Shown here piece after piece: positions 28,253 to 39,231 of a DNA stretch of 64,000 bases. Each line of letters opens with the position of its first letter. Position 1 is the first letter of the stretch. The notes under the pieces are model-generated. The model did not search any database and was not told where the DNA came from. It saw nothing but the letters and a program-made list of their open reading frames with translations. A program made the position numbers and the translations under genes. Source of the DNA: Enterobacter asburiae (lineage in GTDB: Bacteria; Pseudomonadota; Gammaproteobacteria; Enterobacterales; Enterobacteriaceae); contig NZ_AP019632.1 in assembly GCF_007035645.1 (NCBI RefSeq), positions 3,844,001 to 3,908,000 on the forward strand, in the 5' to 3' direction.

Positions 28253-28897
28253 ATGGCTCGCGCAAAACTGAAATTCCGGCTCCATCGCGCCGTGATTGTC
28301 CTTTCCTGTCTCGCACTATTAGTGGTGCTGATGCAAGGGGCATCGTGGTTTAGCCAGAACCATCAACGGCAACGCAACCCGCAGTTTGAAGAGCTGGCCC
28401 GCACGCTGGCGCGCCAGGTGACGCTCAACGTCGCGCCGTCCATGCGTACCGAAACGCCGGACGAGAAGCGGATAGGCCAGGTTTTACGCCTGCTCACGGA
28501 GAACAGCCGCATTCTTGATGCCGGCGTCTATGATGAGCAAGGCAACCTGATTGCCCGCGCGGGCGAGCACGTCGACGTGCGCGACAGGCTGGCGCTGGAC
28601 GGGAAAAAAGCCGGGGGCTACTTTAACCAGCAGATTGTCGAACCTATTCAGGGGAAGAATGGCCCGCTGGGCTATCTGCGCCTGACCCTCGATACCCACA
28701 CCCTGCCTACTGAAGCCAAACAGGTCGATAATACCACCAATATTCTGCGCCTGATGCTGCTGCTTTCACTCGCCATCGGCGTTGTGCTGGCGCGCACCCT
28801 GCTTCGCGGCAAGCGCTCGCGCTGGCAGCAATCCCCGTTCCTGCTGACCGCCAGCAACTCCGTCCCCGAAGACGAAGAGAGCGAGAAGAAAGATTAG
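28253..28897 (+). CDS. smp: Membrane protein Smp (YtjB)
   Basis: Inner-membrane protein of the AhpA/YtjB family (SMP_2), function unclear. The 214 residues have an N-terminal transmembrane helix (AVIVLSCLALLVVLMQGASWF), a periplasmic domain of about 130 residues, a second helix (ILRLMLLLSLAIGVVLARTLL) and an acidic tail (VPEDEESEKKD). It is divergent from serB (117-base gap) and 39 bases upstream of lplA, as in E. coli. Confidence 0.9.
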   Translation: MARAKLKFRLHRAVIVLSCLALLVVLMQGASWFSQNHQRQRNPQFEELARTLARQVTLNVAPSMRTETPDEKRIGQVLRLLTENSRILDAGVYDEQGNLIARAGEHVDVRDRLALDGKKAGGYFNQQIVEPIQGKNGPLGYLRLTLDTHTLPTEAKQVDNTTNILRLMLLLSLAIGVVLARTLLRGKRSRWQQSPFLLTASNSVPEDEESEKKD

Positions 28898-28936
28898 TGA
28901 TAAAGTAGGCGAACGATTCGGAAAAGGAACTTTGCC

Positions 28937-29953
28937 ATGACGACGTTACGCCTGCTTATCTCTGACTCTTACGATCCCTGGTTTAATCTCGCGGTAGAAG
29001 AGTGCATCTTCCGCCAGATGCCCGCCACCCAGCGCGTACTGTTTCTCTGGCGGAACGCCGATACGGTGGTCATCGGCCGCGCGCAAAACCCGTGGAAAGA
29101 GTGCAATACGCGGCGTATGGAAGAGGACAACGTCCGTCTCGCGCGCCGCAGCAGCGGCGGCGGCGCGGTGTTTCACGATCTGGGCAATACCTGCTTTACC
29201 TTTATGGCGGGCAAACCGGAATACGACAAAACCATCTCAACGTCCATCGTCCTCAACGCGCTCAATTCACTCGGCGTAACGGCGGAAGCGTCCGGGCGTA
29301 ACGATCTGGTGGTGAAAACCCCCGAGGGCGACCGGAAGGTCTCCGGCTCCGCCTACCGCGAAACGATGGATCGCGGGTTCCACCATGGCACCCTGTTGCT
29401 GAACGCTGACCTCAGCCGTCTGGCGAACTACCTGAATCCGGATAAGAAAAAGCTCCAGGCCAAAGGAATTACCTCCGTGCGCGGCCGCGTGGCAAATCTG
29501 GTGGAACTGCTGCCGGGAATTACGTACGAGCAGATTTGCGATGCCATCCGTGACGCGTTCTTTGAACATTACGGCGAGCGCGTGGAAGCAGAAGTCATCT
29601 CCCCTGACAAAACCCCGGACCTGCCCAACTTCGCCGAAACCTTCGCCCGCCAGAGCAGCTGGGAATGGAACTTCGGTCAGGCTCCTGCCTTTTCCCATCT
29701 GCTTGATGAGCGTTTTACCTGGGGCGGCGTGGAGCTGCATTTTGACGTGGAGAAAGGCCATATCACCCGCACGCAGGTGTTTACCGATAGCCTGAACCCG
29801 GCACCGTTAGAGGCGCTGGCGGCACGTTTGCAGGGCTGTTTGTACAGGGCGGATATGCTGCAGCAGGAATGCGACGCGTTGATCGGAGATTTCCCGGAGC
29901 AGGAAAAAGAGCTGCGGGAGCTGTCGGCGTGGATTGCACAGGCCGTGCGCTAG
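28937..29953 (+). CDS. lplA: Lipoate-protein ligase A
   Basis: Activates free lipoate with ATP and attaches it to E2 and H-protein lipoyl domains. The 338 residues equal E. coli LplA. The lipoate-binding loop [12 protein letters not shown] lies at 70-81, and the catalytic lysine is Lys134 in [11 protein letters not shown]. The C-terminal small domain (about 260-338) is present. It follows smp and may be co-transcribed with it. Confidence 0.96.
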   Translation: MTTLRLLISDSYDPWFNLAVEECIFRQMPATQRVLFLWRNADTVVIGRAQNPWKECNTRRMEEDNVRLARRSSGGGAVFHDLGNTCFTFMAGKPEYDKTISTSIVLNALNSLGVTAEASGRNDLVVKTPEGDRKVSGSAYRETMDRGFHHGTLLLNADLSRLANYLNPDKKKLQAKGITSVRGRVANLVELLPGITYEQICDAIRDAFFEHYGERVEAEVISPDKTPDLPNFAETFARQSSWEWNFGQAPAFSHLLDERFTWGGVELHFDVEKGHITRTQVFTDSLNPAPLEALAARLQGCLYRADMLQQECDALIGDFPEQEKELRELSAWIAQAVR

Positions 29954-29964
29954 GTGCGGTCTGG

Positions 29965-30003
29965 TGCCCTCACCCCGGCCCTCTCCCGCAGGGAGAGGGC
30001 GGG
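29965..30003. repeat. boxC-like inverted repeat (copy C)
   Basis: GCCCTCACCCCGGCCCTCTC and GCAGGGAGAGGGC lie between convergent lplA and deoD. The unit may also serve as a transcription-ending hairpin for both. Confidence 0.7.
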
Positions 30004-30014
30004 AAGAGACAGAA

Positions 30015-30737
30015 TTACTCTTTATCGCCCAGCAGAACGGATTCCAGCGCGATTTTGATCATGTCGTTGAAGGTAGTCTGACGCTCGGCAGCGGTGGTCT
30101 GCTCGTGGGTACGGATGTGGTCAGACACGGTGCAGATGGTCAGCGCTTTCGCACCAAACTCAGCCGCGACGCCGTAGATACCTGCCGCTTCCATTTCCAC
30201 GCCCAGGATGCCGTATTTCTCCATCACGTCGAACATCTCGCCGCCGTCCGGGGCATAGAACAGGTCAGCAGAGAAGATGTTACCCACGCGCGCTTCAACG
30301 CCCAGCGCTTTTGCCGCGTCAACCGCGTCACGCACCATGCCGAAGTCAGCAATCGCCGCGAAGTCATGGTCTTTGAAACGCATGCGGTTAACTTTGGAAT
30401 CGGTGCAGGCGCCCATACCGATAACGATGTCGCGCAGCTTAACGTCCATGCGCACCGCGCCGCAGGAGCCTACGCGGATGATTTTCTTCACGCCGAAGTC
30501 GGTGATCAGCTCTTTGGTGTAGATAGAGCAGGATGGGATACCCATGCCGTGGCCCATAACGGAGATTTTGCGGCCTTTATAGGTACCGGTGAAGCCCAGC
30601 ATGCCGCGAACGTTGTTCACTTCACGCACGTCTTCCAGGAAAGTTTCTGCAATGTGCTTCGCGCGCAGCGGGTCGCCCGGCATCAATACGACGTCAGCGA
30701 AATCACCCATTTCTGCGTTAATGTGAGGAGTTGCCAT
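30015..30737 (-). CDS. deoD: Purine nucleoside phosphorylase DeoD
   Basis: Hexameric enzyme that phosphorolyses purine (deoxy)nucleosides to base and (deoxy)ribose-1-phosphate. The 240 residues begin [27 protein letters not shown], which carries the phosphate-binding motif. The catalytic region is [12 protein letters not shown] and CTVSDHI (Asp). It is the last gene of deoCABD, separated from deoB by a REP and a boxC-like repeat that may uncouple its mRNA level. Confidence 0.97.
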   Translation of the reverse strand: MATPHINAEMGDFADVVLMPGDPLRAKHIAETFLEDVREVNNVRGMLGFTGTYKGRKISVMGHGMGIPSCSIYTKELITDFGVKKIIRVGSCGAVRMDVKLRDIVIGMGACTDSKVNRMRFKDHDFAAIADFGMVRDAVDAAKALGVEARVGNIFSADLFYAPDGGEMFDVMEKYGILGVEMEAAGIYGVAAEFGAKALTICTVSDHIRTHEQTTAAERQTTFNDMIKIALESVLLGDKE

Positions 30738-30765
30738 CTTCAGTTCCTTTTACATTGTTGTTTTT

Positions 30766-30797
30766 GCCGGGTGGCGGCTACGCCTGACCCGGCCTAC
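30766..30797. repeat. REP sequence between deoB and deoD
   Basis: GCCGGGTGGCGGC and GCCTGACCCGGCCTAC form a single REP palindrome in the deoB-deoD gap. Confidence 0.7.
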
Positions 30798-30805
30798 ATT
30801 CTGTT

Positions 30806-30846
30806 CTCCCTCTCCCTGTGGGAGAGGGTCGGGGTGAGGGCATCAG
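30806..30846. repeat. boxC-like inverted repeat (copy D)
   Basis: CCCTCTCCC/TGTGGGAGAGGG followed by TCGGGGTGAGGGCATCA, in the deoB-deoD gap. It is in inverted orientation to copy C, so the two flank deoD. Confidence 0.7.
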
Positions 30847-30862
30847 GCCGCACCCAATCCGT

Positions 30863-32116
<1,254 letters not shown>

Positions 32117-32139
32117 TTATCGATCAGATCAGTATACCG

Positions 32140-33462
32140 CTATTCGGTGATACGGCGATAGACAGTCGGTGTGGTTTCCGGCGCTTTATCGTCAAGCGTA
32201 ATTGCCGCTTTCACCGCTTTAGCCGCTTCCTGCCAGCTGGCTTCGTCTTTCGCGTGGATCACCGCAAGCGGACGTTGACCGTCAACGCTGTCGCCCAGAC
32301 GGGCCATATCGGTAAAGCCGACGCTGTAATCAATGGTGTCTGACGCCTGACGACGGCCGCCGCCCATCGAGACTACTGCCATACCCAGCGCACGGGTGTC
32401 CATTGCAGAGACATACCCTTCGCTATCGGCATACACCGCTTTGCTAAGCGTCGCGGTTGGCAGGTATTTCGCGTAGTTTTCGACGAAATCGGTCGGGCCT
32501 TTCTGGGCTGCAACCATGCGGCCAAAGATCTCTGCCGCTTTGCCGTTGTCCAGCACCGCCTGCAGCTTCGCGCGCGCTTCCGCATCGTCTTTGGCCAGCT
32601 TGCCGGAGATCAGCATCTCCACGCACAGCGCCATGGTGACGTCGAACAGACGTGGGTTGCGGTATTCACCGGTCAGGAACTGCACCGCTTCACGCACTTC
32701 GACGGCGTTACCGGCGCTGGACGCCAGCACCTGGTTCATGTCGGTGAGCAGCGCGGTGGTGCGCACGCCCGCGCCGTTGGATACGCCAACGATCGCTTCG
32801 GCGAGCGCAGCTGAAAGTTCATAGGTCGGCATAAAGGCGCCGCTGCCCACCTTCACGTCCATCACCAGCGCGTCCAGCCCTTCTGCCAGTTTCTTCGCCA
32901 GGATAGAGGCGGTGATCAGCGGGATGGAGTCAACGGTCGCGGTGATGTCGCGGGTCGCGTAGAAACGCTTGTCTGCCGGAGCAAGAGAGCTGGTCTGGCC
33001 GATAATCGCCACACCAACGTCTTTAATAATGTCGCGGAAGCGGTTGTCGTCCGGGAAGATATCGAAGCCCGGAATGGCTTCCAGTTTGTCGAGCGTACCA
33101 CCGGTGTGGCCCAGGCCGCGCCCGGAGATCATCGGGATGTAACCGCCGCAGGCTGCCACCATTGGGCCGAGCATCAGAGACGTCACGTCGCCCACGCCGC
33201 CGGTGGAGTGTTTATCCACGATCGGGCCGTTAAGGTTGAGGCTTTTCCAGTCCAGAACGGTTCCTGAATCTCGCATCGCCATGGTCAGCGACACGCGCTC
33301 AGGCATCGACATATCGTGGAAGAAAATGGTCATCGCCAGAGCCGCAATCTGCCCTTCTGAGACGGTGTTATCACGAATGCCGTTGATGAAGAAACGGATC
33401 TCTTCATCGCTTAATGCATGACCATCACGTTTTTTACGAATAATTTCTTGTGCGAGAAACAC
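32140..33462 (-). CDS. deoA: Thymidine phosphorylase DeoA
   Basis: Phosphorolyses thymidine to thymine and deoxyribose-1-phosphate. The start is GTG at 33462, because GGAGGT lies six bases before it and it yields 440 residues as in E. coli ([20 protein letters not shown]). An ATG 12 bases upstream overlaps the ribosome-binding site. The conserved phosphorylase signature is [16 protein letters not shown], with the phosphate site [10 protein letters not shown]. Second gene of the deo operon; a BIME separates it from deoC. Confidence 0.97.
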   Translation of the reverse strand: MFLAQEIIRKKRDGHALSDEEIRFFINGIRDNTVSEGQIAALAMTIFFHDMSMPERVSLTMAMRDSGTVLDWKSLNLNGPIVDKHSTGGVGDVTSLMLGPMVAACGGYIPMISGRGLGHTGGTLDKLEAIPGFDIFPDDNRFRDIIKDVGVAIIGQTSSLAPADKRFYATRDITATVDSIPLITASILAKKLAEGLDALVMDVKVGSGAFMPTYELSAALAEAIVGVSNGAGVRTTALLTDMNQVLASSAGNAVEVREAVQFLTGEYRNPRLFDVTMALCVEMLISGKLAKDDAEARAKLQAVLDNGKAAEIFGRMVAAQKGPTDFVENYAKYLPTATLSKAVYADSEGYVSAMDTRALGMAVVSMGGGRRQASDTIDYSVGFTDMARLGDSVDGQRPLAVIHAKDEASWQEAAKAVKAAITLDDKAPETTPTVYRRITE

Positions 33463-33494
33463 GGTAACCTCCATGCGGAATCGGGGGAGTTGTG

Positions 33495-33559
33495 GCGGGT
33501 GGCGCTACGCTTACCCGCCCTACGATCCTGTCGGCCGGATGAGCGAAGCATCATCCGGC
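33495..33559. repeat. BIME between deoC and deoA
   Basis: Two REP palindromes: GCGGGTGGCGC...TTACCCGCC at 33495-33523, and GCCGGATGAGCG...TCATCCGGC at 33534-33559. Confidence 0.75.
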
Positions 33560-33571
33560 ATTGTCTGGCAA

Positions 33572-34351
33572 TCAGTAGCTGCTTGCGCTCTTACCGTCGC
33601 CGTGACCCAGCGCTTTCAGCAGGCTGGCCAGCAGGCTGGACGCACCGAAGCGGTAGTGACGGGAATCGGCCCAGTCGGCGCCAAACAGTTCGTCGGCAAT
33701 CGCCAGGAACTGCTGCGCGTCTTCAGCAGTACGCACGCCGCCCGCAGGTTTGAAACCAACGGTTTTGGATACGCCCATGTCGCGGATCACTTCCATCATG
33801 ATGCGCGCGCTTTCCGGGGTCGCATTCACCGGCACTTTACCGGTAGAGGTTTTAATGAAATCCGCACCGGCTTTGATGGAGATTTCAGATGCCTTACGAA
33901 TCAGCGCCTCTTCTTTCAGCTCGCCGGTTTCGATGATCACTTTCAGCAGCACATTTGCCGCCGCGCACGCGTCTTTACAGGCTTTCACCAGGTCAAAACC
34001 GACCTGCTCGTTACCGGCGATCAGCGCGCGGTACGGGAACACCACGTCAACTTCGTCTGCGCCGTAAGCAATCGCCGCGCGGGTTTCTGCCAGCGCGATC
34101 TCGATATCGTCGTTGCCATGCGGGAAGTTAGTTACGGTTGCAATGCGCACATCCGGCGTACCCTGCTCTTTCAGCGTCTTACGGGCAATCGGGATAAAGC
34201 GCGGGTAGATACAGATGGCTGCGGTGTTACCCACCGGCGTTTTCGCCTGATGGCACAGGGCGATGACTTTTTCATTGGTGTCGTCATCGTTCAGGGTGGT
34301 CAGGTCCATCAGTTTCAACGCGCGCAGGCTGCTTGCAGTTAAATCGGTCAT
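33572..34351 (-). CDS. deoC: Deoxyribose-phosphate aldolase DeoC
   Basis: Class I aldolase splitting deoxyribose-5-phosphate to acetaldehyde and glyceraldehyde-3-phosphate. The 259 residues equal E. coli DeoC. The Schiff-base lysine is Lys167 in [11 protein letters not shown], with the second lysine in [12 protein letters not shown]. The start at 34351 ([14 protein letters not shown]) is chosen by alignment; the frame extends 41 codons upstream but crosses the deoP2 control sites. First gene of deoCABD. Confidence 0.97.
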   Translation of the reverse strand: MTDLTASSLRALKLMDLTTLNDDDTNEKVIALCHQAKTPVGNTAAICIYPRFIPIARKTLKEQGTPDVRIATVTNFPHGNDDIEIALAETRAAIAYGADEVDVVFPYRALIAGNEQVGFDLVKACKDACAAANVLLKVIIETGELKEEALIRKASEISIKAGADFIKTSTGKVPVNATPESARIMMEVIRDMGVSKTVGFKPAGGVRTAEDAQQFLAIADELFGADWADSRHYRFGASSLLASLLKALGHGDGKSASSY

Positions 34352-34396
34352 AACATTCTCCAACGGCAGTGCCGTATAAATTTTACCTTGCGGGTC

Positions 34397-34412
34397 TGTG
34401 AGTATTCTAACA
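34397..34412 (-). promoter_or_regulatory. DeoR operator at deoP2 (deoO2)
   Basis: On the reverse strand TGTTAGAATACTCACA differs from the DeoR palindrome TGTTAGAATTCTAACA at two positions. Flanking sequence closely matches the E. coli deoP2 region. The second operator is 603 bases away at 35000, fitting the known DNA-loop spacing of about 600 bases. Confidence 0.85.
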
Positions 34413-34429
34413 TTCACCCGCATCCACAC

Positions 34430-34445
34430 TTCGACATTCATCACA
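34430..34445 (-). promoter_or_regulatory. CRP site 1 of deoP2
   Basis: On the reverse strand TGTGATGAATGTCGAA has a perfect left half-site TGTGA. It aligns with the proximal CRP site of E. coli deoP2, next to the DeoR operator. Confidence 0.75.
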
Positions 34446-34482
34446 GTTAATGAAAACTGCATACAAATTTGCATTACTGTAA

Positions 34483-34498
34483 TGAGATCTTCTTCAAA
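34483..34498 (-). promoter_or_regulatory. CRP site 2 of deoP2
   Basis: On the reverse strand TTTGAAGAAGATCTCA aligns with the distal E. coli deoP2 CRP site (TTTGAACCAGATCGCA). Its centre is exactly 53 bases from site 1, the spacing that lets CytR bind between two CRP dimers. Confidence 0.7.
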
Positions 34499-34536
34499 CT
34501 TTAGCGCGTAAATTGCTGACTAAAGCAGCGATACCC

Positions 34537-34562
34537 CCTGTCGGATCAAAAGCCCCGACAGG
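34537..34562. other. Hairpin between deoP2 and yjjI
   Basis: CCTGTCGG and CCGACAGG form an 8-bp stem with a 10-base loop, in the gap between the deoC control region and the yjjI start. There is no T run on either strand, so termination is unlikely; an mRNA structure in the yjjI leader is possible. Confidence 0.45.
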
Positions 34563-34613
34563 CTGGCTTCCTACAATCCGTTCATCATCCGCAGAACACT
34601 CAAGGAAGCGACT

Positions 34614-36161
34614 ATGCCCCACTCCAGCCCCGACGCCCTGCAACAACGTTGCCAGCACATTGTGACAAGCCCGGTGTTAACCCCGGAACAAAAACGTCAT
34701 TTTCTGGCGCTGGAAGCGGAAAACAACCTGCCTTACCCGGCACTTCCTGAGGCCGCACGAGCCGCACTGGACGAGGGGGTTATCTGCGACATGTTCGAAG
34801 GCCATGCGCCTTACAAACCCCGTTACGTTCTGCCGGATTACGCAAAATTTCTGGCTAACGGTTCAGCGTGGCTGGAGCTGGAAGGCGCGAAAGATCTTGA
34901 CGATGCCCTCTCGCTGTTAACCATCCTCTACCATCATGTTCCGTCCGTCACATCGATGCCGGTCTATCTCGGTCAGCTTGATGCGATATTAACCCCATAT
35001 GTTAGAATTCTAACACAAGAAGAGATCGATAGCCGAATAAAACGTTTCTGGCGTTATCTCGACCGTACGCTGCCGGATGCGTTTATGCACGCAAACATTG
35101 GGCCTGAAGATACGCCAGTCACGCGCGCCATTCTGCGTGCCGATGCAGAGCTGAAGCAGGTCGCGCCGAACCTGACCTTTATCTACGATCCCGATATCAC
35201 CCCACATGATTTGCTGCTTGAGGTGGCGAAAAACATTTGTGAATGCAGCAAACCGCATATTTCTAATGGCCCGATGAATGATAAAATTTTCACAAAAGGC
35301 CGTTACGGCGTGGTGAGCTGTTACAACTCCCTGCCGCTTGCAGGCGGTGGCAGCACTCTGGTGCGCCTTAACCTCAAAGCCATTGCTGAACGCAGCGCAT
35401 CCATTGACGACTTCTTCACCCGCACGCTCCCGCACTACTGCCAGCAGCAAATTGCCATCATCGATGCACGCTGCGGTTTCCTTTACGAGCAATCTGGCTT
35501 CTTTGAGAATAGCTTCCTGGTAAAAGAGGGGCTGATTGATGCGGAACGGTTTGTACCCATGTTTGGCATGTACGGCCTGGCGGAAGCGGTCAACGCGCTC
35601 TGTGAGAAAGCAGGAATAGCGGGACGCTACGGAAAGGATGAACAGGCCAACGCGCTGGGCTATCGCATCAGCGAGCAGCTCGCGGCGTTCGTTGAAAGCA
35701 CGCCGGTGAAGCACGGCTGGAAGCATCGCGCGATGCTTCACGCGCAGTCGGGGATCAGTTCCGATTCGGGCACCACGCCGGGCGCGCGCCTGCCTTACGG
35801 CGACGAGCCGGATCCCATCAGCCATCTGCTGGCCGTTGCGCCGCATCACAAACACTATCACTCCGGAATCAGCGATATTCTCACCCTGGAGGAGACGGTC
35901 AAACGCAACCCGCAGGCGGTGGTTCAGCTTTGCCTGGGCGCGTTCAGGGCCGGTATGCGTGAATTTACCGCCAACGTAGCGGGTAACGATCTGGTCCGCG
36001 TGACCGGCTACATGGTTCGCTTGTCGGATCTGGAGAAATACCGGGAAGCCGGATCGCGCACCAATACCACGTGGCTGGGGGAAGAGGCCGCACGCAATAC
36101 CCGTATTCTGGAACGTCAGCCGCGCGTGGTTAGCCATGAACAGCAGATGCGCTTTAGTTAG
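34614..36161 (+). CDS. yjjI: Glycyl radical enzyme family protein YjjI (DUF3029)
   Basis: Oxygen-sensitive radical enzyme of unknown substrate. The 515 residues end with a glycyl-radical motif, [13 protein letters not shown] (Gly465 as radical site). A candidate thiyl cysteine is Cys236 in [15 protein letters not shown]. It lacks the paired cysteines of pyruvate formate-lyase. The gene overlaps its putative activase yjjW by 26 bases. It is divergent from deoC, and a perfect DeoR operator lies inside its coding region (codons 129-134), so DeoR may also affect it. The substrate cannot be inferred; the deo context hints at deoxynucleoside or aldehyde chemistry, but that is speculation. Confidence 0.92.
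   Translation: MPHSSPDALQQRCQHIVTSPVLTPEQKRHFLALEAENNLPYPALPEAARAALDEGVICDMFEGHAPYKPRYVLPDYAKFLANGSAWLELEGAKDLDDALSLLTILYHHVPSVTSMPVYLGQLDAILTPYVRILTQEEIDSRIKRFWRYLDRTLPDAFMHANIGPEDTPVTRAILRADAELKQVAPNLTFIYDPDITPHDLLLEVAKNICECSKPHISNGPMNDKIFTKGRYGVVSCYNSLPLAGGGSTLVRLNLKAIAERSASIDDFFTRTLPHYCQQQIAIIDARCGFLYEQSGFFENSFLVKEGLIDAERFVPMFGMYGLAEAVNALCEKAGIAGRYGKDEQANALGYRISEQLAAFVESTPVKHGWKHRAMLHAQSGISSDSGTTPGARLPYGDEPDPISHLLAVAPHHKHYHSGISDILTLEETVKRNPQAVVQLCLGAFRAGMREFTANVAGNDLVRVTGYMVRLSDLEKYREAGSRTNTTWLGEEAARNTRILERQPRVVSHEQQMRFS
35000..35015. promoter_or_regulatory. DeoR operator deoO1 (deoP1) inside yjjI
   Basis: TGTTAGAATTCTAACA is a perfect 16-base palindrome identical to the DeoR operator consensus. 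It lies in the yjjI coding sequence, 649 bases upstream of the deoC start and 603 bases from the deoP2 operator. Confidence 0.92.
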
Positions 36162-36996
36162 TCAGGTCATTCCTTTTTCCTGCGTGGACGGGCCGGGCAG
36201 CCGCCTGGCGCTGTTCCTGCAGGGCTGCAACCTGCGCTGTAAAACCTGCCACAACCCGTGGACGATCGGCCGCTGCAACGACTGCGGGGACTGCGTGCCC
36301 CACTGCCCGCACGACGCGCTGACGATTCAGGCCGGACGCGTCTGGTGGCAGGAGAGTGACTGCCAGCAGTGCGACACCTGCCTGCACCTGTGCCAGCTGC
36401 AGGCAACGCCTATGGCGCACCGCTTCAGCGTGGAAGAGATCCTCACTCAGGTCCGCAAATCCGCACCGTTTATCGAAGGGATCACCGTCAGCGGCGGCGA
36501 AGCCACAACGCAATTGCCGTTTTTGATTGCTCTGTTCACCACGATCAAAGCCGATCCCGCCCTGCGCCACCTCACCTGCCTGGTAGACAGCAACGGTCTG
36601 TTAGGCGAAACCGGCTGGCAAAAGCTGCTGCCGGTACTGGATGGCGCAATGATGGATCTGAAGGCGTGGGGAAACGAGCATCACCGCTTCCTGACCGGGC
36701 GCGAAAACCCACAGATTAAGCAGAGCATCCGCTGGCTGGCAGATCGTCACCGTTTGACGGAACTCCGCCTGCTGGTGATTCCGGAGCAGTGTGATTATCT
36801 GGAACATCTCAAACCGCTAACGACCTTTATCCACGGGCTTGGAAATGTTCCGGTACGCATCAACGCGTTTCATGCGCAGGGCGTTTACGGTGAGGCGGCC
36901 TCATGGCGCAGCGCCACGCCCGAGGACGTTGAACCGCTGGCGCGGGCGCTGGAAAAACAGAAGATAACGGTGATTCGTCCGGCACTTTACCTATAG
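36136..36996 (+). CDS. yjjW: Radical SAM glycyl-radical activating enzyme YjjW
   Basis: Predicted activase that uses a [4Fe-4S] cluster and SAM to place the glycyl radical on YjjI. The 286 residues have the radical SAM motif Cys31-X3-Cys35-X2-Cys38 ([13 protein letters not shown]). Two ferredoxin-like inserts follow: [11 protein letters not shown] at 47-57 and [11 protein letters not shown] at 76-86. [11 protein letters not shown] is the SAM-contacting GGE motif. The start overlaps yjjI by 26 bases, implying translational coupling. It converges on yjjV. Confidence 0.92.
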   Translation: MNSRCALVSQVIPFSCVDGPGSRLALFLQGCNLRCKTCHNPWTIGRCNDCGDCVPHCPHDALTIQAGRVWWQESDCQQCDTCLHLCQLQATPMAHRFSVEEILTQVRKSAPFIEGITVSGGEATTQLPFLIALFTTIKADPALRHLTCLVDSNGLLGETGWQKLLPVLDGAMMDLKAWGNEHHRFLTGRENPQIKQSIRWLADRHRLTELRLLVIPEQCDYLEHLKPLTTFIHGLGNVPVRINAFHAQGVYGEAASWRSATPEDVEPLARALEKQKITVIRPALYL

Positions 36997-37773
36997 CGTG
37001 ATGCCAAATACCGAACGGGTATTTTCCAGCAGCGCATCGGCAATCACCTCTTCAGGCTCTTTTCGCAGTTCACACAGGGTGGTGAACACGCGCGCCGCCT
37101 GTTCCGGGCGATTCGGCTGGCCCTGAAAACCATTCAGCGGCATATCCGGCGCGTCGGTTTCCAGCAGAAGCGCCGACAGCGGCAGCTGTGCCATCACGTC
37201 CCGGGTTTTACTGGCGCGCGGATAGGTGATGGTGCCACCGACGCCGATTTTATAGCCCAGTTCAATAAAACGCTGCGCCTGCTGCAGGCTGCCGGAGAAA
37301 CCGTGCACGACCCCCTTTCGCGGCAGATCGATGCGTTTCAGGTGCATCGCCAGCTTATCGTGCGTGCGTCTTGAGTGGAGGATCACCGGCAGATCGTGGC
37401 GCTTCGCCAGCCTGAGCTGCGCGTCGAGGATCGTCTGCTGGCGCTCAAACTGCGGATCCTCGCGATAAAGGTCGAGGCCAATCTCACCGATGGCGACAAG
37501 TTTGTCTCCTGCGGTCTGCACTATCTCATCAAGCCTCTCAATGTGCTCATCAAGATGCCGTTCAATCACAATCGGATGCAGGCCGAGCGCGGCATAGAGC
37601 GCTGGGTGCCGCATGGAAAGATCCAACACCCGGGAAAAATAGGCCGCTTCCACTGCCGGCACAATGATGGCCTGAACCCCTGCCTCAGCTGCTTTCGCTA
37701 TGCTTTGCGCTTCATCCCCCGTAAATGGCGGAAAATCAAAGTGGCAGTGGGTATCGACAAAGCGGAGCGTCAC
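36991..37773 (-). CDS. yjjV: TatD-family metal-dependent hydrolase YjjV
   Basis: Predicted DNase or phosphoesterase of the TatD TIM-barrel family. The 260 residues show the metal ligands: His-X-His in VDTHCHFDF, Glu in [10 protein letters not shown], His in [12 protein letters not shown], His in GVVHGFSG, and Asp in [11 protein letters not shown]. It overlaps the yjjU stop by four bases, so the two are co-translated. The substrate is not established. Confidence 0.92.
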   Translation of the reverse strand: MTLRFVDTHCHFDFPPFTGDEAQSIAKAAEAGVQAIIVPAVEAAYFSRVLDLSMRHPALYAALGLHPIVIERHLDEHIERLDEIVQTAGDKLVAIGEIGLDLYREDPQFERQQTILDAQLRLAKRHDLPVILHSRRTHDKLAMHLKRIDLPRKGVVHGFSGSLQQAQRFIELGYKIGVGGTITYPRASKTRDVMAQLPLSALLLETDAPDMPLNGFQGQPNRPEQAARVFTTLCELRKEPEEVIADALLENTRSVFGITL

Positions 37774-38822
37774 GCCAGATCCTCGTTATCCAGTAAAGCG
37801 TCATTCGCCTGCGGAATATCCACCAGCGGCATCGTCAGGGCGTCGTTGGCGACAATCGCAGGCGGCAAAATAATGCGTTTATGGCGATGAAGCGGCGGTT
37901 GCTCCGCCAGCATTTTCCCCACCGTCGCCAGGAAATAGCGCCCGCACAGCCGCCCCGTTTTGTAATCCATGCGCAGCGCAGGGACGCGGCTGCCCAGGGC
38001 CATGCTCAGCAGCGGCTTAGGCGGATAGATTTCAAAAATACGCAGCTTGCCCGGCGGTTTTTCAATGAAGCGCTGCATCGCGCCGTAGGTGGTTTCATGC
38101 TGCTTCGCGATGTTCACCAGCGGCTGCAGGCTGCTGTCGCCCAACCAGCGCTCCATCCGTTTGAACCACTGGGGCGTGTAATACATTTGCGACGGTACGG
38201 TACGGATCACCACAATGGTTTTCGCCCCGCGCCGGGCGGCTTCCTGCACCGGCACCGCGTCACTGATCCCCCCGTCCAGATAGCTAATGCCGTCCAGCAG
38301 GGCACCGGTACGATAAAAGCCGGGGATCGCGCTGGAGGCGCGGATGATGTCCAGCCAGTTCTCCTTCTGAGGAGAAAAATAGCCCGGCGAATAGTCATCG
38401 CCCCGGCTGGCGCACATCCAGAACTCTTTGCCGCTATCAAACAGACGGGCAGCGGTATCCATGGCCAGCGGCATCTGGCTGGAGGTCGATTCCAGCAGCC
38501 AGTCAAGATCGATCAGGTTGCCGCCGCGCACAAAGCGCACCGGATTAAAAAATTCTTTCGCCGTGGTGTAGCGCATGATGACCTTTCGCGCGTAGCCGGG
38601 CTGGTTACACACATAGGCAGAGAGGTTCTGCGCCCCGGCAGAGGTGCCGAAGTAAAGGTCAAACGGGTTGAACTGCGCGCGCATAAATTCATCCAGCACG
38701 CCGGCGGTGAAAATGCCGCGCTGCCCTCCCCCCTCGCAAACCAGTGCGAGTTGTCCTGCGCGAAACGGCTTTAACGTCAGCGGCGCAATATTGCCGAGCG
38801 TAACGGGAATTCGTTGCCCCAC
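37770..38822 (-). CDS. yjjU: Patatin-like phospholipase YjjU
   Basis: Predicted serine hydrolase of the patatin family. The 350 residues have the oxyanion motif CEGGGQRGIFTAG (near 29-41), the nucleophile elbow GTSAG with Ser61, and a later DGG motif (YLDGGISDAV) carrying the catalytic Asp. No signal peptide is visible. It is co-directional with yjjV. The lipid substrate is unknown. Confidence 0.92.
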   Translation of the reverse strand: MGQRIPVTLGNIAPLTLKPFRAGQLALVCEGGGQRGIFTAGVLDEFMRAQFNPFDLYFGTSAGAQNLSAYVCNQPGYARKVIMRYTTAKEFFNPVRFVRGGNLIDLDWLLESTSSQMPLAMDTAARLFDSGKEFWMCASRGDDYSPGYFSPQKENWLDIIRASSAIPGFYRTGALLDGISYLDGGISDAVPVQEAARRGAKTIVVIRTVPSQMYYTPQWFKRMERWLGDSSLQPLVNIAKQHETTYGAMQRFIEKPPGKLRIFEIYPPKPLLSMALGSRVPALRMDYKTGRLCGRYFLATVGKMLAEQPPLHRHKRIILPPAIVANDALTMPLVDIPQANDALLDNEDLA

Positions 38823-38889
38823 CTCTGCTTTCCTGTTTTGATTATTTTATAACACCACAGTAACGCACCCGACCTGTTACGCAAATAAG

Positions 38890-38921
38890 AAAAAGCCAGT
38901 CACAGTGACTGGCTTTTTTTT
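38890..38921. terminator. Terminator after ytjA (bidirectional form)
   Basis: AAAAGCCAGTCAC/AGTGACTGGCTTTTTTTT forms a long perfect stem with A and T flanks, placed 22 bases after the ytjA stop on the reverse strand and before yjjU. Confidence 0.88.
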
Positions 38922-38942
38922 GTTGAAGGAATATTGCGTTTG

Positions 38943-39104
38943 CTACGGACGTCTACGACCCGTAAACAGGCTGACCAGGAACAGAATAATACCCACAACG
39001 AAGACAATTTTAGCTGCCCATGCCGCTGTACCTGCCAGTCCACCAAAGCCCAATGCGGCGGCAATTAACGCGATAACCAGAAATATAATGCCCCAACGAA
39101 ACAT
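38943..39104 (-). CDS. ytjA: DUF1328 small membrane protein YtjA
   Basis: A 53-residue protein starting [20 protein letters not shown] and ending [11 protein letters not shown]. Two hydrophobic segments (about 4-24 and 31-48) make it a small inner-membrane protein of the DUF1328 family; its role is unknown. GGAGAAG lies seven bases before the ATG. The length equals E. coli YtjA. It lies between osmY and a strong terminator, so it may be read with osmY as a stress-induced pair (inference). Confidence 0.9.
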   Translation of the reverse strand: MFRWGIIFLVIALIAAALGFGGLAGTAAWAAKIVFVVGIILFLVSLFTGRRRP

Positions 39105-39190
39105 AAGCTTCTCCTTTACCATAGTTAATGTCGGCCGCTAAACGTGAGCGCTCAGGTCACTCACCGGCGTTTTTCCAGAGTCGTTCTTAT

Positions 39191-39221
39191 TTCGCCCGCA
39201 GGTTTTAACCAGACGGGCGAA
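39191..39221 (-). terminator. Possible osmY terminator
   Basis: TTCGCCCG and CGGGCGAA form an 8-bp stem with an internal GGTTTTAACC palindrome, just after the osmY stop. There is no clear T run, so it may only partly stop transcription before ytjA. Confidence 0.45.
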
Positions 39222-39231
39222 TGGTCCAGAT

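Noticed and set aside
28136..28285. 50-codon N-terminal extension of serB
   Set aside because: Not conserved with E. coli SerB, and it would run through the smp/serB divergent promoter region.
35253..35268. Possible third DeoR operator (OE) upstream of deoO1
   Set aside because: Only a half-site (TTCTAATG, six of eight) is present, and its spacing from O1 (about 253 bases) does not match well enough to call.
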